DNA from: Oxalobacter formigenes
GTDB taxonomy: Bacteria > Pseudomonadota > Gammaproteobacteria > Burkholderiales > Burkholderiaceae_D
DNA: 64,000 nt
Assembly: GCF_027158485.1 (NCBI RefSeq)
Contig: NZ_JAMKYJ010000008.1
Strand: one strand, 5' to 3'
The translations under genes and the position numbers were made by a program. Below, piece after piece: positions 44,214 through 53,849 of this stretch. Numbering within the stretch: position 1 is the first letter of the stretch; each line of letters opens with the position of its first letter. A model generated the notes under the pieces. That model ran no database searches. It was not told the origin of the DNA and saw only the letters and a list, made by a program, of their open reading frames with translations.

Positions 44214-44243
44214 TAAAAAAAGGGGCGTAAAGCCCCTTTTTTT
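44214..44243. terminator. Terminator closing the Sel1 cluster
   Basis: AGGGGC (44221-44226) pairs with GCCCCT (44232-44237), flanked by A- and T-runs. Confidence 0.8.
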
Positions 44244-44415
44244 GATGGTGTTGATGGAAGATGAAACGGGTTTGCCGGGGTGATGGGGTATTGGGGTGTA
44301 AAATATTACCTTGCGGTATTTTTTGCGTTGCTGCATTTGTTTTCTTTTTTCTTTTTCAGCTGATTTGCCCGTGTGAAACGAGGGTTGGCAAGGGCATGGA
44401 TTTTTTGATCGTCTT

Positions 44416-45888
44416 ATGATTTCGTTTTCTGTCAGTCTTGTCTTGCTGGTGGTGGGATACTGGATTTATGGCCGTTATACCGAGAAGGTGTTCGGGATCG
44501 ATCCCGGCCGCAAAACGCCAGCTTACGCGCTCCGGGATAATGTGGATTATGTTCCCTTGCCGGGATGGCGGGTGTTTCTGATCCAGTTTTTGAATATTGC
44601 CGGTCTTGGCCCGATTTTCGGGGCGATTATGGGGGCGAAGTTCGGCGCGTCGGCGTATTTGTGGATCGTTTTCGGCTGCATTTTCGCCGGGGCGGTGCAT
44701 GATTATTTTTCGGGGATGATGTCCTTGCGCACGGGCGGGATCAGTTATCCGGAGATTATCGGCAAGTTCATGGGCAAGCCGTTCATGCAGGTCGTGCGGG
44801 TGTTTACGCCGGTTATGATGATTCTGGTGGGGACGGTGTTTGTGGCCGGCCCTGCGGGCTTGCTGGTGAGCCTGACGAAACAAACGCTGGGCTTCGGTTT
44901 TCTGACCTGGGCGGTGATCATTTTCGTGTATTACATTGCGGCGACGCTCTTGCCGATCGATCAGGTGATCGGGCGTTTGTATCCGCTGTTTGCCGCAGCG
45001 CTGCTCTTTATGGCGTTGGGGATTCTTTTTTCCCTGTATAACCATATGCCGGCGTTGCCGGAAGTGACGGACGGGTTGATGAATACGCATCCCGAGGCCT
45101 TGAGTACGCCTCTGTTTCCGATGCTGTTCGTGACGATTGCGTGCGGGGCGATTTCGGGGTTTCACGCGACGCAGTCGCCGATGATGGCACGCTGCATGAT
45201 GAATGAAAAGCAGGGTCGCCCGATTTTTTTCGGGGCGATGATTGCGGAAGGAGTGGTGGCGCTGATCTGGGCGGCGGCGGCAAATTATGCGTTCCATACG
45301 CCGGAAGGCAAGGCGTTTTTCACGAGCGGCAATGCCGCGCTGGTGGTGGACTTCGTGTCGAAGAACTGGCTGGGGACACTGGGCGGCGCACTGGCGGTGC
45401 TGGGAGTGATTGCGGCGCCGATTACGTCGGGGGATACGGCTTTCCGTTCCGCCCGGCTGATTATTGCGGATGCCCTGAAACTGGACCAGAAGAGTGTCGT
45501 CAAGCGGCTTCTGGTGTCATTGCCGCTTTTCGTGGGGAGTGCCGCGCTGATGTTTATCGATTTCAATGTGATCTGGCGGTATTTTGCCTGGTCGAACCAG
45601 ATTCTGTCGACGATTACGTTGTGGGCGATTTCGATTTATCTGTTGATCAACCGGAAGAATTACTGGATTACGTTTATTCCGGCGCTATTCATGACAGCGG
45701 TGGTGTCGGCTTATCTGTTTGTGGCACCTGAAATGCTGGCTTTGAATGAAACACTGTCTTATATATTGTCGGTGGTGGTGATGGCGGTGGCGGGGTTTTT
45801 CTTTGTGCGGTACAAAAACGGGTTGAATGCCGAAGGGGCGAAGGACAAGGCGTCAAGAGAGGCGGAAATTGCTGCGAAGGGGCAGTGA
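44416..45888 (+). CDS. cstA: CstA-family carbon starvation protein / peptide carrier
   Basis: 490 residues and about 12-14 membrane helices. The CstA pattern is clear: DNVDYVPLPGWRVFLIQFLN, then IAGLGPIFGAIMGAKFG, FAGAVHDYFSGMMSLR and CGAISGFHATQSPMMARC. This short form lacks the extended C-terminus of E. coli CstA (~700 residues) and resembles the YjiY/BtsT-related and other short CstA proteins that import peptides or pyruvate during carbon limitation. No sensor kinase pair is adjacent. The symbol denotes family, not proven substrate. A terminator follows. Confidence 0.85.
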   Translation: MISFSVSLVLLVVGYWIYGRYTEKVFGIDPGRKTPAYALRDNVDYVPLPGWRVFLIQFLNIAGLGPIFGAIMGAKFGASAYLWIVFGCIFAGAVHDYFSGMMSLRTGGISYPEIIGKFMGKPFMQVVRVFTPVMMILVGTVFVAGPAGLLVSLTKQTLGFGFLTWAVIIFVYYIAATLLPIDQVIGRLYPLFAAALLFMALGILFSLYNHMPALPEVTDGLMNTHPEALSTPLFPMLFVTIACGAISGFHATQSPMMARCMMNEKQGRPIFFGAMIAEGVVALIWAAAANYAFHTPEGKAFFTSGNAALVVDFVSKNWLGTLGGALAVLGVIAAPITSGDTAFRSARLIIADALKLDQKSVVKRLLVSLPLFVGSAALMFIDFNVIWRYFAWSNQILSTITLWAISIYLLINRKNYWITFIPALFMTAVVSAYLFVAPEMLALNETLSYILSVVVMAVAGFFFVRYKNGLNAEGAKDKASREAEIAAKGQ

Positions 45889-45927
45889 GGCGGATGTCGG
45901 GATGTCCGGTTTCAAATGGGTTCAATC

Positions 45928-45958
45928 AAAAAAAAGCAAACCGGGTTTGCCGTTTTTT
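45928..45958 (+). terminator. Terminator after the CstA-like gene
   Basis: GCAAACC and GGTTTGC arms (45936-45950) with flanking A- and T-runs. Confidence 0.7.
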
Positions 45959-46111
45959 TATGGGTTTTTCGTTCTCGCGTGTTCCGGATTTTTGTCCTGG
46001 ATGTGGTTACTTTATTTAAGGATGACAGTCCGATGTGAATGATGGGATCAGGCGGTTGGGCTGACGATATATGAGTCGTCAGCATTTTACAGTGTTGATT
46101 TTACAGAGCAG

Positions 46112-47314
46112 TCATTTGTAATCGTGGTCGTTTTGTTTTGGCTGAACGAAGTGTACTGAAATAAATGGTTCATTCGTATGGGGATACTTTTTTATCCAGA
46201 CGGTACCGTCCTTTTTGAGAATGGCGAGCCAGTCTGTAGTCGAAATGACCTCGCTGACGTTTTTATCGATTTTTGTAACGTCGATGTCGTATGATGGGTC
46301 GGGATTGACACTTGCCATATAATAGAGGGTGTGTCCAGTATCCAAGGCATAGAGAGCCCCACCCCACAGGTAGGTTTTTTCATAGACCAGTTTTTCCAGT
46401 TTTTCGGGGATTTTCTTTTTTAATGGTTCAGGCAGGGAAACAGGCTCGTTCATGCAGTAGGGTTTGTATCCATTGTCATTGCCCCAGTACCACAGGGTAT
46501 TGTTTTCTGTCAGGACGATATTTTCGTTGGAACGTGCGGCGATGGAGAGGATACGCTTTCCTCCGAATAGACCCATGTCCATCGGGGTAGGACGGTAATT
46601 TTCATATCCACTGTGACCGTTACCCAATCCGCCACATTCGTTGTTTCCCCATGTCCAGAGGGTGCCGTCTTCTTTCAGGGCTACCGCGTGGTTGTCCGAG
46701 TTGACGACGGTTACGACGTGATCGAGTATTTTGCGTGGACGATTTAACGGGCCTGGCAAATTGTCTCCTCTCAAGGTACTGCTGTGCCCCCATGCCCATA
46801 GGGTATTGTCTTTTCGGATGGCGAGAACGGTGTAATCGTTTCCGAGAACGCTTTGGACATCAGTCAGTATTTTTATGGGGTCTTTTTCCGGGATGACGAT
46901 ATTGCTGTCTGTACTGATCAGGAGTTGGCCGTTTGCGGTTTTACCCCAACCCCAAAGGATATCGTTGTCGTCGATGATGAAAACGGCATAAAGTGCCGAA
47001 ACACTTTTGACATGGTTTCTGATGGGATAAGCCTGTACAGGGTCGGGTTTGTCGTCCTGTCTGTTTGACGCCGATTGAGCGGTATGATTTTTCTTCACGT
47101 CTTCAAGGTTGCCTGTTTGCCAGAGGATGCCGCCCTTATCCACGATCAAAAGCCGCTTGTCAAAACCATTCGGCTCGTGAAAACTCATGTCGACCGCGAA
47201 GACGGAGGTGGCCGGAAGTATTTGTGCCATGACAGGAGGGAAATGGATCAGAATGATCATTCCTGTCATGCCGATCAACATTCGTGTGCGTGCAAAAATG
47301 GGTTGACTGTTCAT
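46112..47314 (-). CDS. Secreted RCC1-repeat protein (C)
   Basis: 400 residues with a signal region (about 9-30, ending VMA-Q) and RCC1 blades that are more degenerate than in the paralogues (DILWGWGKTA, NTLWAWGHSS, DGTLWTWGNNE). It starts 12 nt after the stop of RCC1 D on the same strand, forming a two-gene RCC1 operon. The promoter region of that operon carries a 38-bp element also found upstream of the second lysozyme toxin. Function unknown; possibly an orphan immunity protein. Confidence 0.82.
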   Translation of the reverse strand: MNSQPIFARTRMLIGMTGMIILIHFPPVMAQILPATSVFAVDMSFHEPNGFDKRLLIVDKGGILWQTGNLEDVKKNHTAQSASNRQDDKPDPVQAYPIRNHVKSVSALYAVFIIDDNDILWGWGKTANGQLLISTDSNIVIPEKDPIKILTDVQSVLGNDYTVLAIRKDNTLWAWGHSSTLRGDNLPGPLNRPRKILDHVVTVVNSDNHAVALKEDGTLWTWGNNECGGLGNGHSGYENYRPTPMDMGLFGGKRILSIAARSNENIVLTENNTLWYWGNDNGYKPYCMNEPVSLPEPLKKKIPEKLEKLVYEKTYLWGGALYALDTGHTLYYMASVNPDPSYDIDVTKIDKNVSEVISTTDWLAILKKDGTVWIKKYPHTNEPFISVHFVQPKQNDHDYK

Positions 47315-47326
47315 GCCGGGCTTGCC

Positions 47327-48580
47327 TTATCGGGGAACGGGCAGGGTGACGAAGGTGAAATAAACCTGTTTCCCTTTGTTGGGAATACCGAGTTCACCTG
47401 CAAAATTCGCTCCGCAGCCGATGACGGTCCCGTTTGTTTTGCGTAAGAGAATGTGGTTTTGTCCTGACGTGATTTCGGCAATGTTGGTGGCAATTTTTCG
47501 GGGGGAATGCCAGCGATGGACGATTTCACGAAAACGGTCGTCGCTGGTGTCGTTTAAGCTGTCGTCATCTCCGGTTTCCTCATCCGGCTTGCCTCCATGC
47601 ATACTCAGAAATGTTTGCCTTTCCTCATACATTATCTTTTCGTATTCCATGTCACGGTTCAACATTTTGCCGGTTCCGGCGATCCAGACGGTTTTGTCCT
47701 TTTTGAGGACAAGAATGTGGCCCCAGCCCAGTGCCACGTCGGCCACATTGTCAAGGTAGGTGATTTTTTCCGGTTTCAGACGGGGAAAACCGGCTCCCGG
47801 TTCGGCAGGAATAGTGTAAGACTGTCCCCAGTTCCAGAGTGTGCCATCATCGGTCAGTGCAAAGCTTTCACCGAAGCGGGTGGTAATTTTGACGATTTTT
47901 CGGCCATTAAGCGTGCTGATGTCGACGGTAACGGGATGCGTACGGTTTGTGATCGTCCCGTCGCCTATTTCACCGCCCGGGTTGTCACCCCATGCCAGTA
48001 GTGTTCCGTCTTTGGCAAGGGCCAGTGTGTGTGACAGGGATGAACTGACCTGTACGATGTTGTCAGCCATTTTGACCAGTCCAGCGGGGAAAGCGGGTAC
48101 CGAAGCTTGTATCAGCGTCGATTTGCCTTTGGCCGGATTGTCGTTTCCCCATGTCCAGAGTTGGCCTTTTTCGTCAATGGCAAATGGAGTGTCGTGTCCT
48201 GCATCGATGAAAACGATGTTTTTTAAAAGAGGTTCAGGCGTTGGAGAAAAGTCTTTTTCCTTGCCAAGTTGACCGTAAGTACCTGATCCGTATCCCCAGA
48301 GTGTATGGTCGCGTGTGATAAAGTAAACCGTGCTCTCGCCCTGCGAGGTAGATACGGCGATAACGTTTTTTGCGATCATGGCTGGGCGATTTTTTTCTCC
48401 TTCATAATAAAAGGTATCTCGTGATGCCCATAATTTCCCGGCAGAATCGATGTAAACGGAAGAAGCATTTCCGGCATCAATGCGTTTTGCGGGTGCATCT
48501 GATGCCTGTGCCGGAGATGACAGGAAAAAAATGGTGCAGAGACTGACAAGGATAGTCAGGAGAAATCTGGCAAGCCGCAT
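47327..48580 (-). CDS. Secreted RCC1-repeat protein (D)
   Basis: 417 residues. Signal peptide MRLARFLLTILVSLCTIFFL, then SSPAQA-S. RCC1 units include HTLWGYGSG, GQLWTWGNDN, DGTLLAWGDN and DGTLWNWGQS. A polar insertion of about 50 residues (around KPDEETGDDDSLNDTSDD) interrupts the propeller near the C-terminus, a feature absent in the other copies. First gene of an operon with RCC1 C. Periplasmic partner-binding protein; partner unknown. Confidence 0.83.
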   Translation of the reverse strand: MRLARFLLTILVSLCTIFFLSSPAQASDAPAKRIDAGNASSVYIDSAGKLWASRDTFYYEGEKNRPAMIAKNVIAVSTSQGESTVYFITRDHTLWGYGSGTYGQLGKEKDFSPTPEPLLKNIVFIDAGHDTPFAIDEKGQLWTWGNDNPAKGKSTLIQASVPAFPAGLVKMADNIVQVSSSLSHTLALAKDGTLLAWGDNPGGEIGDGTITNRTHPVTVDISTLNGRKIVKITTRFGESFALTDDGTLWNWGQSYTIPAEPGAGFPRLKPEKITYLDNVADVALGWGHILVLKKDKTVWIAGTGKMLNRDMEYEKIMYEERQTFLSMHGGKPDEETGDDDSLNDTSDDRFREIVHRWHSPRKIATNIAEITSGQNHILLRKTNGTVIGCGANFAGELGIPNKGKQVYFTFVTLPVPR

Positions 48581-49173
48581 TTTTCGATTGAAAAAAGTGT
48601 TTTAAGTATTTCAAGTGTTTTTGATTGTAGTTCCTTTTCAGAAAATTGCCAACCGGTAAAGGAAAATGACGCAAGTACGTCAGGTTTGTGCCATTTTTAT
48701 TGTGTTGAAACAGCTTATATGCCACCTGCAAGTAAAAAAGGTATCCCGCCATCCGAGTATCCTTATACACCCGTTTTATGGCCCTACCGGACATTTGTGC
48801 GACGACGGTTTTTGATGGTGGGTGTGGTTTATTGATTGATGTTTGAAATCATTTGCTTATCCTGTTGAGTTTATGGTTTGCATGATGTTTGAAAGTTCCG
48901 TTTTCTTCGGTTGGCTTGTCCTCTTTGCCGGATTTTTCTTCTGTCAACCCCTGCGCAGAAGTTTTTTCAGGGTGTTTTCAAGGGGGGTAAAAACGGGGTG
49001 GTAGAGCCTGTTTTTGATTGGGGAAGGGATGCAGCAAGCGGAAAATGAAGGTGGAAACGGGGGCTTTGAGCCGGTTTTTCCGCTTGCCTATATAATGGGA
49101 TGATTGCGTTCGGGAAATGTTTTTTGCCGGTGCGGCGGCTGGTTTGCCGGTGGGCTTGTGATATGGGCTTTCG
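48581..49173. other. Divergent intergenic region, RCC1 D / Sel1
   Basis: Nearly 600 bases with no convincing gene. It contains the 38-bp element at 48762-48799 that recurs at 63399-63436. The end at 49173 leads into the Sel1 lipoprotein gene. Confidence 0.45.
48762..48799 (-). repeat. 38-bp element shared with the second toxin gene
   Basis: Matches 63399-63436 at 35 of 38 positions by eye, in the same orientation relative to the downstream minus-strand gene. It contains GGGTGTATAAG on the minus strand, which could serve as an extended -10 box, and the ACATTTGTG end on the + strand. Confidence 0.65.
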
Positions 49174-50643
49174 ATGAAAAGACGGGTTTTGTATGGTGTG
49201 CTGTTTGCGGTGCTGGCGGGGTGTTCTGCCGGTGCGTTGGCGTCCGTGTCCGGCTTGTCGGATGGGCTGGCGCAGCTTGAACGGAGGCAGTTCGAATCGG
49301 CTTATGCGACGCTCATGCCGGAGGCGGAGAAGGGGAATCCCCGTGCGGCGCTGGAGGTGGGGAAGCTGCTGTTGACGGGGCGCGGGGTGGCAAAGGATGA
49401 AGCGGCGGCGGTGAAGTGGCTTCTGGTGGCGGCGGATAGTGGCAACCGGGATGCGCAGTATATGCTGGGGGCGATGTCGGTGGAGGGGATCGGTCTGCCG
49501 AAGGATTCTCAGGTGGCGTTGACCTGGCTGTCGAAGGCGGCGGCGCAGGGGGATGCGCGTGCGAAGACGGCTTTGGGGATTCTGATGCAGTCCGCCGGGC
49601 CGGGATCGCAGCATACGGAACAGGCAGCCCGGTGGTTCGAGAGGGCGGCGGCGTCAGGGGAACCGGAGGCGCAACGGCGCTGGGCGCTGATGCTGGCGTC
49701 TGGCCGGGGGGTGGCCAAAAATGAGGGTGAGGCACTGAAATGGTTTAAGAAGGCGGCTGTCGCGGGGGATGTGGAAGCGCAGCGCAATCTGGGGATTATG
49801 CTCTCGACGGGAAAGGGGGTGACGGGCGGCAAGCCGGATTTTGCGGAAGCGGCACGCTGGTACGGCCTGGCAGCGAAGAAGGGGGATGCGAAGGCGCAGT
49901 ATGGGTTGGGCATTTTGTATGCGAAGGGGCAGGGGGTGGCGCCCGATCAGGAAAAGGCGCTGATTCTGTATCGCATGGCGGCGACTCAGGGGCTGGCGAC
50001 GGCGGAGTATGCCGTCGGGCTGGCGTATGCGTATGGACGGGGGACGGCACAAAATGATGTGAAGGCGGCCGACTGGTTCGAGGCGGCGGCGCAGCAGGGG
50101 GTGGTGCGTGCGCAATATAATCTCGCTCTGATGCTGGAGGCGGGTCGCGGTCGGCCTGTGGATACGGTGGCGGCGAGCAAGTGGTTTTTGATGGCGGCGG
50201 AGAAGGGCTTGCGGGAGGCACAATACAATATGGGGTATCACTATGCCGAGGGGAAAGGGGTGCCACGCGATCAGGGCAAGGCGGTGTTCTGGTATGAAAA
50301 GGCGGCGGCTGCCGGGGATGTGAAGGCCCAGTACAATCTGGGGATGCTGTATCTGAACGGGGTTAATGGCAAGGCGGATGACGAAAAGGCGGCTTTTTTC
50401 TACCGGATGGCGGCCGGGGCGGGATATGGCCCGGCGATGTACCGGCTGGCGGTGTTGTATGAGGAAGGCCGTGGGGTAAAGCAGAGTTATCAGCTGGCAG
50501 GGGAATGGTATGAGCGGGCGGATCTGGCCGCGAAAGTGAAGATTGACGAGGCGATGAAAAAGAATCCGCATCCGTTTGTGCAACGGACTCTGCAGGTGCC
50601 GGATGATTTGAATCAATCTTCAGATAAATTGGCGGGACATTAG
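49174..50643 (+). CDS. Sel1-repeat lipoprotein
   Basis: 489 residues. The N-terminus MKRRVLYGVLFAVLAGCSAG has a perfect lipobox (LAGC), so this is a lipoprotein processed by Lgt, LspA and Lnt. There are about eleven or twelve very regular Sel1 repeats (AAVKWLLVAADSG, VALTWLSKAAAQG, EALKWFKKAAVAG, KAVFWYEKAAAAG). GC content is clearly higher than in the RCC1 genes beside it. With no Asp at +2 after Cys (Ser instead), outer-membrane sorting is expected. The partner is unknown. Confidence 0.88.
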   Translation: MKRRVLYGVLFAVLAGCSAGALASVSGLSDGLAQLERRQFESAYATLMPEAEKGNPRAALEVGKLLLTGRGVAKDEAAAVKWLLVAADSGNRDAQYMLGAMSVEGIGLPKDSQVALTWLSKAAAQGDARAKTALGILMQSAGPGSQHTEQAARWFERAAASGEPEAQRRWALMLASGRGVAKNEGEALKWFKKAAVAGDVEAQRNLGIMLSTGKGVTGGKPDFAEAARWYGLAAKKGDAKAQYGLGILYAKGQGVAPDQEKALILYRMAATQGLATAEYAVGLAYAYGRGTAQNDVKAADWFEAAAQQGVVRAQYNLALMLEAGRGRPVDTVAASKWFLMAAEKGLREAQYNMGYHYAEGKGVPRDQGKAVFWYEKAAAAGDVKAQYNLGMLYLNGVNGKADDEKAAFFYRMAAGAGYGPAMYRLAVLYEEGRGVKQSYQLAGEWYERADLAAKVKIDEAMKKNPHPFVQRTLQVPDDLNQSSDKLAGH

Positions 50644-50827
50644 CTTTGGTGCGGGTTTGCGACGTTTTGGTTCTTTTTTTCTGTCCAGAATACCGGCCCG
50701 GGCCGTTTAATGAAATAGTTTCCGATTTTTATCAAATGTTTGTGCAAATGCCTGTTGTAGCATCCAGTAAACAAGGATTTGTTTTGATTGTTTAATTTGA
50801 TGTTATTTCAACAGGAAGGAAGTTCTT

Positions 50828-51334
50828 ATGCGTACTTGCACTCGTGGATTGTTACTTGTTGCTGGCCTGGCATTGGCAGGTTCCGCTTTCGCCGCTACCG
50901 GCGTTGTCGAAGAAGCTCCAGTCCAGCAGGGTTATGGCACCGGCCCTTACGGTGGTTATGGCCCGATTGGACCGGCGACTTCTCCAGCTGTCGTGGTTCC
51001 TTATCTGGCTCCTAATGGCACGACTGTTTATCCGATCATGATGAGCAAAAGCTCTGTGAAACCGGGTCCAAACAGCACGGTCAAGGTCAATTATCGTGGC
51101 TGGCTGGCCGATGGCACTGAATTCGACAGTTCGTACTCCCGTGGCCAACCGGCAGTTTTTGAACTGAACAAGACGATTTCCTGCTGGCAGCAGGGTCTGC
51201 AGACTGTTCCGGTCGGCAGCAAGGTGAAACTGGTTTGCCCTCCGGCTACGGCTTATGGCGCCAATCAGGTCGGCAATATTCCACCTAACAGCACCTTGAC
51301 GTATGAAGTGGAATTGCTGGAAGTGATGAACTGA
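50828..51334 (+). CDS. Periplasmic FKBP-type peptidyl-prolyl isomerase
   Basis: 168 residues with a signal peptide (MRTCTRGLLLVAGLALAGSA, then FAA), a Gly/Tyr/Pro linker, and one FKBP domain (about 75-167). Typical sites are VKVNYRGWLADGTEFDSSYS, WQQGLQTVPVGSKVKLVCPP, YGANQVGNIPPNSTLTYEVE. It catalyses cis-trans isomerisation of prolyl bonds during folding of exported proteins. Two cysteines replace common residues (ISCWQQG and LVCPP). Shine-Dalgarno AGGAAGGAAG. Its own terminator follows. It may help fold the many exported repeat proteins, which is inference. Confidence 0.92.
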   Translation: MRTCTRGLLLVAGLALAGSAFAATGVVEEAPVQQGYGTGPYGGYGPIGPATSPAVVVPYLAPNGTTVYPIMMSKSSVKPGPNSTVKVNYRGWLADGTEFDSSYSRGQPAVFELNKTISCWQQGLQTVPVGSKVKLVCPPATAYGANQVGNIPPNSTLTYEVELLEVMN

Positions 51335-51353
51335 TTCGTTCTGTCTTTCACGG

Positions 51354-51383
51354 AAAATGGCGCAATGATGCGCCATTTTTTTT
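51354..51383 (+). terminator. Terminator after the FKBP gene
   Basis: ATGGCGCA (51357-51364) and TGCGCCAT (51369-51376) followed by a T-run. Confidence 0.88.
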
Positions 51384-51456
51384 GCCTTCACTTTCCTGAA
51401 GCCTTTTTTTCGTCCGGGATCTGAAAAAAGGGTTTCGATTTTTCAAAAAAGGCGTG

Positions 51457-52629
51457 TTATGTGGCTGATATGGCAGGATGGAAATGGACTTGTACAGGTT
51501 TCAGGGACAAAAGCCTTGTCCCGTTACCCAGCTGGCCGGCATCGTTGTCGCCCCAGCTCCAGACGGTGCCGTCTTTTTTCAGTGCGAGGGCATGATGGGG
51601 GCCGGACGCGATTTCGACAGCGTCGGAAAGTATCCGCACCGGTGTCGTCCAGTTCCGGCTTGTTTTTCCCGTCACCGGCCCGATGCCATATGCCCAGACG
51701 CTACCGTCATTTTTGAGGATCAGGATGGATTCGTCGCCAAGGGCGATGTCGGCGACGTTGTCGATGAATTCGATTTTGACGGGCAAGGTTTTGGAGGGAA
51801 GTTCCTGTGTCGGTTTGCCGGGCAGCATGGCGTTGGCGCTTCCCCATGTCCAGAGGGTGCCGTCTTCGGTGACGGCGAAGCTGGCGTTGTTGCGGGTCGC
51901 GAGTTTGACGATGAAGCGCCCTTCAAGCGGGGAAAGGTCGGCCTTGTACGGGTGGGTTTGTCTTTGTGTTGAACCGGTTGCCAGTGCGCCGGAGGTGTTT
52001 TCTCCCCAGACCCAGAGGCTGCGGTCTTCGCGCTGGGCCAGTGTATGAGTGGCGGATGAGCTGACGAGCTTGACGAGGTCCATGACTTTTTCCGGGTCGA
52101 TCAGGGTACCGTCCATTTCTTTTCCGGGGTCTCCCGATGTGCGGGACGGGTTGTTCATGCCCCATGTCCACAGGGAGCTGTGGCTGTCGATGGCGTATGG
52201 GGTGTCGTGTCCGGCGTCCACGGTTTTGATGTCGGTCATGATAGGCATGGGCTCGATGATGGGGGATTCGGACAGGATACCCATCTGCCCGTGGCGGGTG
52301 TCGCCCCATCCGAAGAGGGTGCCGTCGATGGCTATGTAAAACGAGGTGGCGGATGTGTCACCTGCGGAAACGGTCATGACGCTGTCTGCGACTTTGACCG
52401 GGATGGCTGTTTCCCTGTTTTTGAATTTGGCGTCTCCCCATGCCCAGAGTCGTCCCTCGGAATCGATGTAGAGGCTGTGATGGGCACCGGCGGCGAGGTG
52501 ATGTCCGTTTTCGGCGGTGGCGAAATGATGCCGTGTGCCGGACGGCCTGATGTTGGCTTGTCGCACCAGAACGACGATGGCGATCAGGCAGGCGATTGTA
52601 AACGTGATGGTAAGAAGCCGGTTACGCAT
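51457..52629 (-). CDS. Secreted or anchored RCC1-repeat protein (E)
   Basis: 390 residues. The N-terminus MRNRLLTITFTIACLIAIVV is a signal or membrane anchor with no obvious cleavage site. It has about seven RCC1 blades (EGRLWAWGDA, DGTLFGWGDT, SSLWTWGMN, DRSLWVWGEN, DGTVWSWGDN). Shine-Dalgarno AGGTG precedes ATG 52629. Convergent with the FKBP gene. No toxin-like gene adjoins it; the tail-collar gene B lies upstream on the same strand. Role unknown, perhaps an orphan member of the family. Confidence 0.84.
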   Translation of the reverse strand: MRNRLLTITFTIACLIAIVVLVRQANIRPSGTRHHFATAENGHHLAAGAHHSLYIDSEGRLWAWGDAKFKNRETAIPVKVADSVMTVSAGDTSATSFYIAIDGTLFGWGDTRHGQMGILSESPIIEPMPIMTDIKTVDAGHDTPYAIDSHSSLWTWGMNNPSRTSGDPGKEMDGTLIDPEKVMDLVKLVSSSATHTLAQREDRSLWVWGENTSGALATGSTQRQTHPYKADLSPLEGRFIVKLATRNNASFAVTEDGTLWTWGSANAMLPGKPTQELPSKTLPVKIEFIDNVADIALGDESILILKNDGSVWAYGIGPVTGKTSRNWTTPVRILSDAVEIASGPHHALALKKDGTVWSWGDNDAGQLGNGTRLLSLKPVQVHFHPAISAT

Positions 52630-52754
52630 GGGGATGCACCTGATTTGTTGGAAACCTGTTCATTAAAAAACAATTTAATGAAGGATAAGGCATTTTTCGG
52701 TTTTTTTGTCTGTTTTTGGGAACGTTTTGAATATTTTTTTACTGACAGTAAAAA

Positions 52755-52790
52755 ATGATGGGGATGCCATCACGAAGGATGGCATCTTTT
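52755..52790 (-). terminator. Terminator after tail-collar gene B
   Basis: GATGCCATC (52763-52771) and GATGGCATC (52778-52786); on the minus strand an A/T-rich tail with six T follows shortly after. Confidence 0.65.
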
Positions 52791-52812
52791 GAGACGGTGA
52801 CCGGTTTTTATT

Positions 52813-53601
52813 TCAGTATTTGATACAGGCCAGCAGGGCAATGTTGCGGGGACGGTTTTCGCTGGCCGTGGGGACTGAACGGGAGGCGTCGAAATTGATT
52901 TCGTAGTAATTGCTGCCCTGGCTCGATTGGGCACTGTATGGGGATTTTTGTGAGACACTCGTCCATTGCAAGGCGGATTGGTAGTTCATGACGCTGTCTG
53001 AATTCTGTGGGCCTGCGTAACGAAGTTGACCGGTGACGTTTCTGATGGCATCTCCCTGAATGCTGCCAAACGCCCGTTCGCAATCGATATTGCGGCCGTT
53101 ATCCCATCCCCGTATGAATTCGCCGCGCAAATCCGGCAGGGTAAAGGTCGTCGTTCCATCTCCTTCGCCAAATGTCGTGCCGATGGCGGTGAAAAGGGCT
53201 GGATAATCCGTTCTCTGGATGATGGCACCATCCGCTTTCAGGTATCCGGCAGGCGGGGCGGTCATGGCAAAAAAGGCAATGGTGCCTGTCGGGACGCCGT
53301 TTTTCGCGATTTCGTTTTTGAGTTCATTTTTTATGACGTCCACTCGGGTCATGATGGTTTCAAGCGTTTCGGAAATGGCGTTTTCAACGGTCAGACTGTC
53401 CGGTTTTTTGTCGATTCTGGCATTCAGTCCGGCCAGATCGATGCCGAGTGAGTGTCGTGCCGCTTCCTTGTCGGTACTGTCGTAACCGAAAAGTTCATTC
53501 AGGTAGTCATGTAATTTTCCGAGTGCATCTTTCATTTCTCCGGTAGTGGTGTGGGGTTTTTTGCTGCCGGAGAGCAGGTTTTTTTCAGGTAATTTCGTCA
53601 T
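52813..53601 (-). CDS. Phage tail-collar/tail-fibre protein (copy B)
   Basis: 262 residues. The N-terminus MTKLPEKNLLSGSKKPHTTT parallels copy A. The tail-collar domain is at about 120-185 (GTIAFFAMTAPPAGYLKADG, FTLPDLRGEFIRGWDNGR). A short tip ends ALLACIKY, so the C-terminal YRKWSDGW module of copies A and D is absent. ATG 53601 has GGAGAATCCC upstream, and a terminator-like hairpin plus seven T lies immediately before that. It is an orphan from a phage or a domesticated receptor-binding protein. Confidence 0.85.
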   Translation of the reverse strand: MTKLPEKNLLSGSKKPHTTTGEMKDALGKLHDYLNELFGYDSTDKEAARHSLGIDLAGLNARIDKKPDSLTVENAISETLETIMTRVDVIKNELKNEIAKNGVPTGTIAFFAMTAPPAGYLKADGAIIQRTDYPALFTAIGTTFGEGDGTTTFTLPDLRGEFIRGWDNGRNIDCERAFGSIQGDAIRNVTGQLRYAGPQNSDSVMNYQSALQWTSVSQKSPYSAQSSQGSNYYEINFDASRSVPTASENRPRNIALLACIKY

Positions 53602-53720
53602 GGGATTCTCCATAAAAAAAGACCTCCCCGACAAGGGAGAGGCCTGAAAACAAAAAAAGAGCGCAAAAGCGCCCGTCGCAACCAGTTTATGACGGTTTTT
53701 CTTTTCGGTCAGCTATTGGC
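53602..53720 (-). promoter_or_regulatory. Structured leader of tail-collar gene B
   Basis: On the minus strand: AGCTGACCGAAAAGAAAAA, a GGGCGC-tttt-GCGCTC hairpin with T-run, then CCTCTCC/GGGGAGG plus seven T abutting the Shine-Dalgarno sequence. The order of elements is the same as at 22170-22273. Confidence 0.55.
53657..53713 (-). repeat. Direct repeat copy 1 flanking the DUF4325 gene
   Basis: Nearly identical to 55083-55141, with only a few mismatches over about 57 bases; same orientation. It is the leader element of tail-collar gene B. Confidence 0.8.
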
Positions 53721-53849
53721 ATGATTTTTCCACTGCCGGCAGTGGAACAGGTGATAAAAAAAATTGCACGATACAAGACTGATGTGGCAAGAAAATAATA
53801 TAAGTTTTTTTATGATTATTTCCTTTTCTGATCAAAAAATGGTTTTCAA

